Of a stretch of DNA of 64,000 nt, positions 55,379 to 64,000 are shown piece after piece (the stretch's first letter is position 1; each line of letters opens with the position of its first letter). Position numbers and translations under genes: made by a program. The notes under the pieces are model-generated. The model searched no databases, was not told the DNA's origin, and was given only the letters and a program-made list of their open reading frames with translations. The stretch is from Arcticibacter tournemirensis (GTDB taxonomy: Bacteria; Bacteroidota; Bacteroidia; Sphingobacteriales; Sphingobacteriaceae), in assembly GCF_006716645.1 (NCBI RefSeq), contig NZ_VFPL01000001.1, positions 310,001 to 374,000 on the forward strand, given 5' to 3'.

Positions 55379-56899
55379 ATGCATGATAATGTTCGGGTGC
55401 GTTTTGCCCCAAGTCCTACGGGAGGCTTACATCTTGGAGGCGTTCGCACTGTTTTATTTAATTATCTTTTTGCACGTCAGCATCAGGGAAAGTTCATTTT
55501 AAGGATAGAAGATACCGACCAGACACGTTATGTGGCTGGTGCTGAAGAATATATTTTAGACTGTCTTAAATGGTGCGGATTTCAACCAGACGAAGGTCCG
55601 GTTAACGGTGGGCCCTACGGGCCTTACAGGCAAAGTGAACGCAAGGCCCTGTATCGCCAGTACGCAGAACAGTTGGTTGAAAGCGGAAATGCTTACTATG
55701 CCTTTGACACCCCTGCAGATCTTGAGCAGAAACGGAAGGAAATAGCCAACTTTCAATACGGCTATTTTTACCGCGACCAGATGCGGAATTCTCTCACACT
55801 GAGCAAAGAGGAGGTAAAGAAACTGATCGATAGCGGCGTGCCGCATGTTATCCGCATCAAGATGCCGGAAGATGAAACGGTATCATTTATCGACATGATC
55901 CGTGGTGAAGTAAGCTTTCAAACTTCGCAGTCCGACGATAAGGTGCTGCTGAAGGCCGATGGGATGCCGACCTATCATTTGGCTGTAGTCGTCGACGATT
56001 ACCTGATGAAAATTACGCATGCTTTCCGTGGAGAGGAATGGCTGCCGTCGGCGCCCGTGCATCTTTTACTTTGGAAATATCTTGGATGGGAAGATGAAAT
56101 GCCACGCTGGGCGCATCTTCCGCTTATCCTCAAGCCTGATGGCAATGGAAAGCTGAGCAAGAGGGACGGAGCGAGACTAGGGTTTCCGGTATATGCCATG
56201 AACTGGACCGATCCTAACACGGGTGAGCTTACACCGGGATTTCGGGAGATGGGCTTCCTTCCCGAATCTTTTATCAATATGCTGGCCATGCTGGGCTGGA
56301 ATGATGGTACCGACCAGGAGCTGTTCGGCCTCGAAGAATTGATTCAAAAGTTCTCTCTTGATCGTGTGAATAAATCGGGTGCGAAATTTGATTATGAAAA
56401 GGCTAAATGGTTCAATACGGAATGGATTAAAAAGATCGACAGCAATGTGCTAAAGGGACTGGTTGCTGAACAGTTGAATAACGCCGGAATAGAGGTTGCT
56501 GACACCGCCAAACTTGAAACGGTTATTGAGCTCGTTAAGGACCGTTGCCATTTGCTGCCCGACTTTGTGGCACAGACCTCTTACTTTTTTAAAGCTCCTG
56601 AAACCTATGATTTGGCCGCAGTAAAACCTAAGTGGACGGAAGCTAAGGAACAATTTTTCAAAGCTTTTTCAGACTACCTTTTAGCTAACCCTTCACTCAC
56701 ATCCCATGACCTGGAAGAGAACTTTAAAGCCATGGCTCAGGAGAGGGGATTCAAAATTGGAGATGTGATGCTCCCGTACCGGATCATGCTGGTAGGAGGC
56801 AAGTTCGGTCCTGCCGTTTTTGATATTACCAAACTGATAGGCGAAGAAGAAGCTGTCGCCAGGATTAATAAAGCGCTGGAAGAAATAGCGAGAGTATAG
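55379..56899 (+). CDS. gltX: Glutamate-tRNA ligase
   Basis: Charges tRNA-Glu with glutamate. 506 residues, normal length. Class I signatures: HIGH-type PSPTGGLHLGG (11-21) and KMSKS-type KLSKRDG (about 258-264). RIEDTD, the catalytic domain and the C-terminal anticodon-binding helical domains (about 330-506) are present. Single-gene unit with a TAnnTTTG box just upstream and a hairpin directly downstream. Confidence 0.97.
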   Translation: MHDNVRVRFAPSPTGGLHLGGVRTVLFNYLFARQHQGKFILRIEDTDQTRYVAGAEEYILDCLKWCGFQPDEGPVNGGPYGPYRQSERKALYRQYAEQLVESGNAYYAFDTPADLEQKRKEIANFQYGYFYRDQMRNSLTLSKEEVKKLIDSGVPHVIRIKMPEDETVSFIDMIRGEVSFQTSQSDDKVLLKADGMPTYHLAVVVDDYLMKITHAFRGEEWLPSAPVHLLLWKYLGWEDEMPRWAHLPLILKPDGNGKLSKRDGARLGFPVYAMNWTDPNTGELTPGFREMGFLPESFINMLAMLGWNDGTDQELFGLEELIQKFSLDRVNKSGAKFDYEKAKWFNTEWIKKIDSNVLKGLVAEQLNNAGIEVADTAKLETVIELVKDRCHLLPDFVAQTSYFFKAPETYDLAAVKPKWTEAKEQFFKAFSDYLLANPSLTSHDLEENFKAMAQERGFKIGDVMLPYRIMLVGGKFGPAVFDITKLIGEEEAVARINKALEEIARV

Positions 56900-57161
56900 T
56901 TGAAAGTTGAAAGTATAGAGTTGAAAGTCGAATAGTTTACTTTTAACTCTATACTTTCAACTCTAAACTTTTAACTCTCAACTTTTAACTCTCAACTTTT
57001 AACTCTATACCATATCTGGATAATATTAGCCCATCTTAAGCATCTCTATAATCTCAGACCGCCCAGGTCTGTAAATAATACATCGGATCATAATTACGAT
57101 TTACTTACTCCTCATAGTGTTGACAGGGTGTGGCAATTCATAAAAAATTTTCAATTTAGTG
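56900..57161. repeat. GTTGAAAG / AACTTTTAACTCT repeats after gltX
   Basis: A perfect 17-bp inverted repeat, 56906-56922 with 56945-56961 (core GAAAGTATAGAG), follows the gltX stop by 6 bp and can act as its terminator. More direct copies of AACTCTCAACTTTT run to 57007. Nothing recognisable is seen from 57010 to 57160. Confidence 0.65.
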
Positions 57162-57189
57162 TTGCTAAATCGGTTTTTTGCTACATTTG
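57162..57189 (+). promoter_or_regulatory. GH92 promoter with LacI-type operator-like element
   Basis: TTGCTAAATCGGTTTT (57162-57177) begins with a -33 TTG, and 17 bp after that TTG lies an exact -7 box TACATTTG (57182-57189). The same 16 bases occur at 59998-60013 before the SusD operon. The AAANCGNTTT core with central CG resembles LacI-family operators, placed to block the promoter. Leader about 90 nt. Confidence 0.6.
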
Positions 57190-57283
57190 CGTTGCAACAA
57201 AGGTCGGACTTAGGTTCTGATCGCGTTCTAACCAATCGTGTCCTGGACATATATATGCTAACAATTCTAATTTTAAATAGGTC

Positions 57284-59617
57284 ATGTGTGTTTTAAATCA
57301 AAAGTTATCAGGAGCTTTAAAGGCAATTGCGCTTCTTATTGGGCTGCACGTTCCTGGCCTAGCGACTACTGCCCAGACAAAAAAACCTGCGGATTACGTC
57401 AATCCCTTTATCGGAGCCAGTACCAGTGAGGGAGCTGCCGGAATATATCATGGCTTAGGTAAAACATTTCCAGGCGCCACTACGCCTTTTGGAATGGTTC
57501 AGGTTAGCCCAAATACGATCACAGGGGGGGATAACGGATCAGGATACAGCTTTGAGCATAAAACCATCGAAGGCTTTGCCCTTACTCAGATGAGCGGAGT
57601 GGGCTGGTATGGAGATATGGGAAATTTTCTGGTAATGCCTACTACAGGCTCTTTGCAAACCAGTTCGGGTAAGGAGAATGGCGCTAAAGGGTACCGGTCA
57701 TTTTATGATAAGGCTAGTGAAAAGGCCTCGGCTGGGTACTATACAGCGTTTCTTACTGACTATAAGATAAAAGCGGAGCTCACCGCCACTCCACATTGCG
57801 GAATGATGCGCTTTTCTTTTCCGCGACACAACTCATCAAGAATACAAATAGACCTGGCAAGGCGGGTGGGAGGAACCTCTACTTCCCAATACGTAAAAGT
57901 TGTAGACCAGAATACCATCGAAGGGTGGATGAAGTGTACTCCCGAAGGTGGAGGCTGGGGAAATGGCGACGGGAAGGCAGACTATACAGTTTATTTTTGT
58001 GCAAAATTTAGTAAACCATTAAAAGATTATGGAGTTTGGAGCGCGGAAATTCCGGATGGCCGAAGCAGAAAACGCGAAGACGTAGAAAGCAAAGCCTATC
58101 AGGACCTTGTTGCTAAAGCGAAGATATCAACAGGAGTACCATCTTCTTCGGGCAAGCATTTAGGATTCTTTGCCAATTTTAATACCGAAGAAGGAGAGCA
58201 GATCATAATTAAAACGGGAATTTCATACATAAGTATAGAAGGTGCCAGGAATAATCTTTCGGCCGAGATCCCTGACTGGAATTTTACATCTGTTAAGGCC
58301 AAAGCAAGAGAGAGCTGGAATGCGGCTCTTGGGAAGATGAAAGTAAATGGAGGGACAGATGACGAAAAAACAACATTTTACACGGCTCTGTATCATACCA
58401 TGATAGATCCGCGGGTTTTCGAGGATGTGGATGGCAGGTATATGGGCGGTGATGGACGGCCTCATAATTCCGGCAACTTCACAAAACGGACTATATTTAG
58501 CGGCTGGGATGTTTTCAGGAGCCAGATGCCCCTGCAAACCATCATTAACCCTTCTTTGGTAAATGACCTGATTAATTCACTGGTGACTCTGGCGGATGAG
58601 AAAAAGCTTGATTATCTGGAACGCTGGGAAATGCTGAATTCTTACAGCGGTTGCATGATCGGCAATCCTGCTATTTCGGTGATCGCTGACGCTTACGCGA
58701 AAGGTATCAGGAGATACGATGTAAACCATGCTTATCAGCTTTGCAAGAATACAGCTGAGAAGTTTGGGAACGGAAGTCGCGGCTATACATATGAATCTTT
58801 CGGTATAGCCAATACTTTAGAATATGCTTATTTTGATTGGTGCGTTTCACGTCTTGCCAGTGCTTTAGGCCGCACGGAAGATGCTGCAAAGTACCAGCTT
58901 CGGGGGCAGGCCTATCGCAATATATTTGACCCGCAGGTTGGCTGGTTCCGTCCGAAAGACAAAGACGGAAACTGGGAAGCTTGGCCCGAAGAGGGCAGAA
59001 TGAAACAATGGTATGGCTGCATTGAAAGTAATCCTTATCAGCAAGGATGGTTTGTGCCTCATGATGTGGCTGGAATGACGGAACTGATGGGTGGGCGGGA
59101 GAAAGTACTATCAGATCTGGAACATTTTTTCGAAAAGGTTCCGGAGAATATGATGTGGAATGATTATTACAACCATGCTAATGAGCCGGTTCATCACGTG
59201 CCTTTTCTGTTTAACCGGTTGAAGGCACCCTGGCTGACACAGAAATGGACGCGTCAGATTTGCTCCAGAGCTTATAAGAATAAAGTAGAGGGTTTAGTTG
59301 GAAATGAAGATGTCGGCCAAATGTCTGCCTGGTATGTACTGGCAGCGATTGGTTTACACCCTGTTTGTCCCGGCGACACCCGATACGAGATCACCAGTCC
59401 GTTTTTCGATCAAGCGGAGATAAAAGTTGGGGAGCATTCATCTAAAATCTTCAAAGTAGAGGCAAGGAATAATTCTCCGGAAAATGTATATATACAAAGC
59501 GCTACACTCAATGGAAAGCCCTATACGGGAAGCAGTATCGATTATTCAGAAATAGTGAAAGGAGGCAGGCTTGTTTTACAGATGGGTCCTACCCCGAATA
59601 CGAACTGGGGCGTCTGA
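57284..59617 (+). CDS. GH92 family alpha-mannosidase, secreted
   Basis: 777-residue exo-acting glycoside hydrolase, probably cutting alpha-mannosides from N-glycans or mannans. A signal peptide (hydrophobic 12-29, cleavage near TTAQ) sends it to the periplasm or outside. The N-terminal beta domain has FIGASTSEGAAGIYHGLGKTFPGA in outline, and the catalytic barrel carries NEPVHHVPF (general acid Glu, about 631) and GNEDVGQMSAWYV (base Asp, about 675), both GH92 hallmarks. Shares a regulatory element with the SusD operon downstream. Confidence 0.93.
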   Translation: MCVLNQKLSGALKAIALLIGLHVPGLATTAQTKKPADYVNPFIGASTSEGAAGIYHGLGKTFPGATTPFGMVQVSPNTITGGDNGSGYSFEHKTIEGFALTQMSGVGWYGDMGNFLVMPTTGSLQTSSGKENGAKGYRSFYDKASEKASAGYYTAFLTDYKIKAELTATPHCGMMRFSFPRHNSSRIQIDLARRVGGTSTSQYVKVVDQNTIEGWMKCTPEGGGWGNGDGKADYTVYFCAKFSKPLKDYGVWSAEIPDGRSRKREDVESKAYQDLVAKAKISTGVPSSSGKHLGFFANFNTEEGEQIIIKTGISYISIEGARNNLSAEIPDWNFTSVKAKARESWNAALGKMKVNGGTDDEKTTFYTALYHTMIDPRVFEDVDGRYMGGDGRPHNSGNFTKRTIFSGWDVFRSQMPLQTIINPSLVNDLINSLVTLADEKKLDYLERWEMLNSYSGCMIGNPAISVIADAYAKGIRRYDVNHAYQLCKNTAEKFGNGSRGYTYESFGIANTLEYAYFDWCVSRLASALGRTEDAAKYQLRGQAYRNIFDPQVGWFRPKDKDGNWEAWPEEGRMKQWYGCIESNPYQQGWFVPHDVAGMTELMGGREKVLSDLEHFFEKVPENMMWNDYYNHANEPVHHVPFLFNRLKAPWLTQKWTRQICSRAYKNKVEGLVGNEDVGQMSAWYVLAAIGLHPVCPGDTRYEITSPFFDQAEIKVGEHSSKIFKVEARNNSPENVYIQSATLNGKPYTGSSIDYSEIVKGGRLVLQMGPTPNTNWGV

Positions 59618-59675
59618 AATTAAATGGCTTGTTAAACGGGCTGTATCATTACCATTCTGATCATTACTATATTAA

Positions 59676-59715
59676 AAAAAAGCCGGGCAAAAAGTGATTG
59701 ATGTCCGGCTTTTTT
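59676..59715 (+). terminator. Terminator of the GH92 gene
   Basis: 11-bp stem AAAAAAGCCGG / CCGGCTTTTTT ending in a T run, 58 bp after the stop codon. Confidence 0.85.
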
Positions 59716-60138
59716 GTGAAATCATGAAGGTTATTTGTTGGCCACGAATGATCGTAGAAAAGAGAGAAAAACAGTACTGTATTCTTTCAGTAAATCGATT
59801 TTGCATTCATCGTGTTTTAAGAAAAAAATAAACGTATTTCATAGGTAGGATTCTGCTGTATTGCGCTGGGATATTTTTAGATGTTTTAACAAAAACCGCT
59901 TGTTTTAGTTGAAAGTGCATCAATATGAGACTTCTGTTTTATAAATCGCATCTTTTTTGACGGATAACTGCATTTTTCATAAAAGTGTCTTATTGGTTTG
60001 CTAAATCGGTTTTATTAAATAATTTAGTCCTGAGATTATTACTACAAAAGTCGAGGTTTTGTAATCAATAGCAGCAATTAACGTAAGACTCCGAAGTATT
60101 CTCTTTTAAGGTATTAACTAATCAATTTCTCACTAATT
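59716..60138. other. Gap before the SusD operon
   Basis: About 420 bp without a gene. AT-rich. The only recognisable content is the promoter and operator-like element at 59998-60027 and an untranslated leader of about 100 nt. No regulator gene (sigma/anti-sigma, hybrid two-component or LacI) lies in the gap. Confidence 0.5.
59998..60027 (+). promoter_or_regulatory. SusD operon promoter with the shared operator-like element
   Basis: TTGCTAAATCGGTTTT (59998-60013) is identical to the element before the GH92 gene. Its TTG can serve as -33, and TAATTTAG (60020-60027, one mismatch to TAnnTTTG) as -7 with a 19-bp gap. Same geometry as at 57162. Confidence 0.55.
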
Positions 60139-61899
60139 ATGGACAAAGCATTACCGTTTATCTCTTTGATCCTGTTCTCTGTATTGGTCGGGTCCTGTAA
60201 AAAGGAAAACTTTTTAGGGAAAACGAAATCTACAGACCTGGATGAAAACACTGTTTTTGCCGACAGTGCCTATACGATGAACTTTCTGAACGGCATTTAT
60301 TCGGATATAGGCTTCAGTGTTGCTCCAAACAGATTTAAAATAAAAAACGCGAGCGGGTTTTATCTTAATGGAGGAGGGCTGGACGCAGCTTCCGACGAGG
60401 CGGAAGGCGCATTATCGGGCGCGGTGAACACGTACATTCAATTTGCGACAGGGACAGTAAACCCGGCTATTATCACAGATGATGCCTGGCGTATCAGCTA
60501 TACGAATATTCGCAGGGCTAATATTTTTCTGAAACACCGGCCTCATGCAGACTTATCAGATAAACTAAAAACGCGCACAAAAGCAGAAGCGCGTTTCCTT
60601 AGGGCCTGGTATTATTTCATCCTGCTGGAGCACTATGGCGGCGTGCCGCTAATGGGAGATAGTGTGTATAACGCTGCTGATGATATTCCACAAGTGAGGA
60701 ATACGTTTGCAGAATGCGTAAATTATATAGTAAGTGAGTGTGATATTGCCGCTGCAGATCTGGATTCGGTACAGGTAGCTGAGAACTATGGAAGGGTAAA
60801 TAAAACCGCCTGCAAAAGTTTGAAATCGCGGCTTTTGCTGTATGCTGCAAGTCCCTTATTTAATGGCGGACAAATAGCGGAGTCCCCCGAGCTGCGCGCG
60901 ATAACGGGATACCCTTCAGCCGATGCAAACCGCTGGAAGCTGGCAGAGGACGCTGCTCTGGAAGTAATGAAAATGGGTTATTACGGTCTTCTGGTTGATA
61001 ACACCACGGAGCCGGGTTATGGTTTTTACCAGGTGTTTACACTGAGAAAGAGTCCTGAACTCATTTTTGCAAGAATGCAGGGGCCCAACCGTGAGCTGGA
61101 AGGTTTATGGCAGCCTCCCACACGTGGCGTTAGTAATCCTGCAGCTTACCCATACCAGGATCTTGCCGAAGCCTTTGGAATGGCTAACGGTCGTTCAATA
61201 ACAGACCCCACATCGGGATATGATGCTTCGCATCCTTACAACAACCGTGATCCCAGGTTTAATAATACCTTTATTCACGACCAGACCCTGGTTATTCGCC
61301 GGCCGGAGCTCACTAAGTTTCCGGTGAATATCCACATCGATGCTACTGATCCAAGCAGGGTTAGCTCCGGCCAGGATGCCATTTATAAAGGCACGCCGAC
61401 GGGGTTGTATACAAATAAAATGTTAAACCGGGATGTTGTTTCCGACTGGTTTAATACCAATACGAACCGCTGTTTTCCTTTGATCAGGTATGCCGAGATC
61501 TTGTTGAATTTTGCTGAGGCGAGGAATGAAAGGCTTGCCGCTCCCGATGCTGAGGTTTACTCAGCTGTAGAGGAGATTCGAAAAAGGGCAGGGCTCAATC
61601 CTTATACTTTGCCAACCGGATTAAGTAAAGCCGGTATGCGCACAGTCATTCAGAATGAAAGAAGGTTGGAGCTGGCTTTCGAAGGCCACCGGTTTTTTGA
61701 TGTGCGGAGATGGAAAATTGCAGAGACTACGGAAAACCAGCAAATGCACGGGACCGAACCTACTAAGACGGCAACAGGTACGACCTACCGTACTATCAAT
61801 GTTCGCAAGCACACTTTCGATAAACGAATGTATTTATGGCCGATTCCGCTATCTGAAGTTTCTAAGTCAACACAACTTCTTCAGAACCCGGGATACTAA
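60139..61899 (+). CDS. SusD/RagB-type glycan-binding lipoprotein
   Basis: 586-residue surface lipoprotein that would bind glycans and lid a SusC transporter. Lipobox LVGSC (Cys20). Tetratricopeptide-rich N-terminal half with RFLRAWYYFILLEHYGGVPL (core, about 153-172), and the C-terminal SusD signature RYAEILLNFAEARNE, RKRAGLNPY and ERRLELAFEGHRFFDVRRWK. First gene of its operon, which is unusual because susC normally precedes susD. Confidence 0.94.
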   Translation: MDKALPFISLILFSVLVGSCKKENFLGKTKSTDLDENTVFADSAYTMNFLNGIYSDIGFSVAPNRFKIKNASGFYLNGGGLDAASDEAEGALSGAVNTYIQFATGTVNPAIITDDAWRISYTNIRRANIFLKHRPHADLSDKLKTRTKAEARFLRAWYYFILLEHYGGVPLMGDSVYNAADDIPQVRNTFAECVNYIVSECDIAAADLDSVQVAENYGRVNKTACKSLKSRLLLYAASPLFNGGQIAESPELRAITGYPSADANRWKLAEDAALEVMKMGYYGLLVDNTTEPGYGFYQVFTLRKSPELIFARMQGPNRELEGLWQPPTRGVSNPAAYPYQDLAEAFGMANGRSITDPTSGYDASHPYNNRDPRFNNTFIHDQTLVIRRPELTKFPVNIHIDATDPSRVSSGQDAIYKGTPTGLYTNKMLNRDVVSDWFNTNTNRCFPLIRYAEILLNFAEARNERLAAPDAEVYSAVEEIRKRAGLNPYTLPTGLSKAGMRTVIQNERRLELAFEGHRFFDVRRWKIAETTENQQMHGTEPTKTATGTTYRTINVRKHTFDKRMYLWPIPLSEVSKSTQLLQNPGY

Positions 61900-62017
61900 T
61901 ACAATCTAATAGAACCAACGAAACAATGAAATCATCATGTGTCCACAAACTTTTACCTGTGCGAATAGAAGTTGTTCAATGTGATAAACTCATTGCTATA
62001 AATAAAAGATTATTCTA

Positions 62018-62467
62018 ATGAAAAAGTACAGAATTATTTTGAAGGTATGCCTGGCGTTGTCGGTACTAAGTTCGGGGTTAGCGGGCTGCAGTAAGGAAAT
62101 GACCGGTTTAACGATGGAACCGATGAAAGATATAGCCGGTACATGGAAGGTGGTACAGGTAACACGAAATGAGGAAGATTTATCTCAGAGATTAGATTTA
62201 AGTGCATTCCGGTTTATTTTGAAGCAGGATTACTCCTATTCCTTTGTCGATAAGTTTCCTTTTGTGGTTAACAAGGCGGGCACGTTTAGTTTAGACGACC
62301 CTCAGTATCCCTTTTATCTGCTGCTTAAACCGACGGGCGGAGTCACTGAAAGTAAGGTATCACTACAATTGCCTGTAAAAAAGGGAAAAACACAGCTCAG
62401 TATGACGCTAAGTCCCGGCTGTTCGACCAACAAATACAGGTACGTTTTTGAGAAAGTTCAAGATTAA
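62018..62467 (+). CDS. Small lipoprotein, DUF5004-like
   Basis: 149 residues with lipobox LAGC (Cys24). A lipocalin-like start (IAGTWKVVQVTRNEEDL) is followed by a beta-rich domain to the C terminus. The layout fits the DUF5004 lipoproteins found after susD in Bacteroidota glycan loci, but the assignment is from memory of the pattern. Probably a surface or periplasmic accessory of the SusCD complex. Confidence 0.65.
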   Translation: MKKYRIILKVCLALSVLSSGLAGCSKEMTGLTMEPMKDIAGTWKVVQVTRNEEDLSQRLDLSAFRFILKQDYSYSFVDKFPFVVNKAGTFSLDDPQYPFYLLLKPTGGVTESKVSLQLPVKKGKTQLSMTLSPGCSTNKYRYVFEKVQD

Positions 62468-62477
62468 GAAACGACAA

Positions 62478-63470
62478 ATGAAGAAGTTACTTAAAAATAT
62501 AAAGCTTGTTTTAATCATTGCAGGCTCGTTCCTGGTGATATTCCTTGCAAATTGCGGATTAACCTCACTGACGGTAGAGGCTCCCTCCGAAGCGAATGCA
62601 AATCAGGTAGCCGTCTTTACATTGAATTGCGGAACTGAACCACGCATTGTAAATACAGATCCCCCTTATACCACCAAACTCATCGTAGGGTTTATGGTGC
62701 CAAAAAGCTGGAACGCAGCCCAGAATACTACGGTCGAACTTATCAGCTCGGAAAAAGGAAATAGCACCCTGGTGTTGATTCCCAGCGCTGAAAAAGAGGT
62801 GGTTTCGGGGCTTTCGTGGCCGGATGCTGCCAAGAAGAGATTTGGGATTGGACCAAACCTGCTGGACGACTTTGAATGGCTTGTTTACAGAAGTGTACCT
62901 ACCTATACATTTAATAATAACGAGGACATCAAGTTTAAAGTAAAGATATCTTCGAAAGTTGGTTCTGAAAACAGCCTCTGCAGGCTTGGGTTTTTCGTTC
63001 TCTCCTCTAAAGAGAACCTTAGGCCTGAGGATACTGACTATACAAAATATGCATTCTCCAACGATTTTTCAGTTGTAAACGGGTCTGGTGATTTTGTGGA
63101 TTATGTTAATCCTCAACTGGCGAAAGTTGAACCGGTAAAAAGCCTCGATAATGACTTTATCTCTCTGACCTTCGATGCCGGGATATTGGAAACAGGGTTG
63201 TCAAATACGGATGACATTTATCTGGAAGCACGGGGGATTACGGAGAGCGGGCAGCAAATTTCAGTGAGCACCAAGGTGGATAAAACCAGGTTAAAGCCAT
63301 TAGGGGGTAAAAAATACAGGATAGATATATGGCCCAGAGGGCTGCTGAATGTGCCGGACAATGAAAAGCTCGCACGCCTGGAGTATTATTTTACAGATCA
63401 GACGGGCAGCGCCAAAGTAGGATATGGCAATACCGCCGATCCCTTTAAGTATACTTTTAAATGTCCATAG
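62478..63470 (+). CDS. Lipoprotein, DUF4961-like
   Basis: 330 residues from ATG 62478; an in-frame TTG at 62448 would overlap the preceding gene. Lipobox FLANC (Cys26), then repeated beta-sandwich regions (about 30-130 and 210-330). The order DUF5004-like then DUF4961-like behind susD is common in Sphingobacteriaceae glycan loci, which supports the name. Likely a surface glycan-binding accessory. Confidence 0.6.
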   Translation: MKKLLKNIKLVLIIAGSFLVIFLANCGLTSLTVEAPSEANANQVAVFTLNCGTEPRIVNTDPPYTTKLIVGFMVPKSWNAAQNTTVELISSEKGNSTLVLIPSAEKEVVSGLSWPDAAKKRFGIGPNLLDDFEWLVYRSVPTYTFNNNEDIKFKVKISSKVGSENSLCRLGFFVLSSKENLRPEDTDYTKYAFSNDFSVVNGSGDFVDYVNPQLAKVEPVKSLDNDFISLTFDAGILETGLSNTDDIYLEARGITESGQQISVSTKVDKTRLKPLGGKKYRIDIWPRGLLNVPDNEKLARLEYYFTDQTGSAKVGYGNTADPFKYTFKCP

Positions 63471-63528
63471 TGTATAGATCTATTCATTATAACAGTAAAA
63501 TAAATTTAAAAATCTTAATACTGATAAA

Positions 63529-64000
63529 ATGCTGAATCGCTACTTAAAAAAGTGCATATGTGGGATGCTATTGCTGTTTTGTAATATATATATTACAGAA
63601 GCACAGTCTGTTCCCTCCAGGTTATCCGATCAGGGCCTGCGCGCAAAGCATGTAATAAAGGGTACGGTGCTGGATGAGTTCGGTAAGCCTCTGGTTAATG
63701 CCAGTATAACACTTCCCGGAGGTAAAACAGCAGTAGTTACCGATAATTCAGGTTCGTTCCAGATAGATGTTCAAGGTGAAGATGAGACGATCATAGTGGA
63801 GCATCCCGATTATACTACCAGGAAAATAAAATTCAAACAGGATGCACAGGTGCTGGTGAGAATGGATGAGAGCTATTTGAAAAGTCATGAAAACGTTCAG
63901 ATATTATATAATACCCGAAACACAAAGGAAATTCTCGGAGCAGTGACTTCGATATACAACAAACAACTAACGAGCACACCCACTCCACTTTATCTGAATG
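63529..64000 (+). CDS. SusC/RagA-type TonB-linked outer membrane receptor (5' part only)
   Basis: Open to the window end; 157 codons are visible. Signal peptide (cleavage near ITEAQS, about residue 26), then a carboxypeptidase-D-regulatory-like domain (about 42-120, VIKGTVLDEFGKPLVNASI and VTDNSGSFQI). The segment LYNTRNTKEILGAVTSIY leads into the plug domain. The full protein should be about 1000 residues forming a TonB-dependent barrel that imports glycans. 58 bp after the DUF4961-like gene. Confidence 0.85.
   Translation, partial: MLNRYLKKCICGMLLLFCNIYITEAQSVPSRLSDQGLRAKHVIKGTVLDEFGKPLVNASITLPGGKTAVVTDNSGSFQIDVQGEDETIIVEHPDYTTRKIKFKQDAQVLVRMDESYLKSHENVQILYNTRNTKEILGAVTSIYNKQLTSTPTPLYLN

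Overview
The window looks like a chromosomal segment of a Bacteroidota bacterium, most likely of the Sphingobacteriaceae (Pedobacter-like). This is inferred from gene content: SusC/SusD-type glycan uptake genes, a GH92 mannosidase, IPExxxVDY, DUF4199, DUF4175 and DUF2007 proteins, a class II (B12-dependent) ribonucleotide reductase, and several TTG ... TAnnTTTG promoters (the Bacteroidota -33/-7 type) in place of E. coli-like ones. No database search was possible; family names come from recognisable motifs.

Layout. Positions 1-6364 are an insertion-sequence pile-up: the right part of an IS1182-type element, a 16-bp scrap of an IS3-type end, one IS3-type element (A) with an identical copy (B) inserted in its right terminal repeat, and a second IS3 type (C) next to it. 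Terminal repeats and 3-bp target duplications can be read for A, B and C. Then follow housekeeping genes: nrdJ, pyk, acpP-fabF-rnc, an mlaEFD-like lipid transporter, a radical SAM gene, a zinc-ribbon/Nif3 pair, a run of small membrane proteins, mfd, a TonB-like gene with cdsA, DUF2007 and a CPBP protease, dusB and apaG. A second, apparently identical IS1182 copy (31386-33153) lies in what looks like the old terminator between apaG and a zinc peptidase gene.

The middle (33.2-46.6 kb) holds rmuC, thiL, divergent nadA and nadB (the first two steps of NAD synthesis), a tRNA-Gly(CCC), a gamma-carbonic anhydrase overlapping a convergent Ig-like lipoprotein gene, and mnmG. Two parS-like sites (TGTTCCACGTGGAACA type) lie just upstream of mnmG. 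Together with the AT-rich nadA-nadB gap, which carries DnaA boxes, they suggest that this part of the chromosome is near the replication origin. An ABC-F ATPase gene and a NAD(P)-binding protein gene follow.

The right part (46.7-55 kb) holds a YefM/YoeB-type toxin-antitoxin pair whose toxin has a 1-nt frameshift, ybeY with an RsbW-like ATPase, a giant DUF4175 coiled-coil membrane protein, and the assimilatory sulfate genes cysH-cysD-cysN. A 675-bp gap with an unusual 11-bp-periodic inverted repeat precedes gltX. The last 7 kb is a glycan-use locus: a secreted GH92 alpha-mannosidase, then SusD, two lipoproteins (DUF5004-like and DUF4961-like) and the start of a SusC-type receptor cut by the window end. 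GH92 and the SusD operon share an identical 16-bp promoter-proximal element that resembles a LacI-family operator, so they may be co-regulated.
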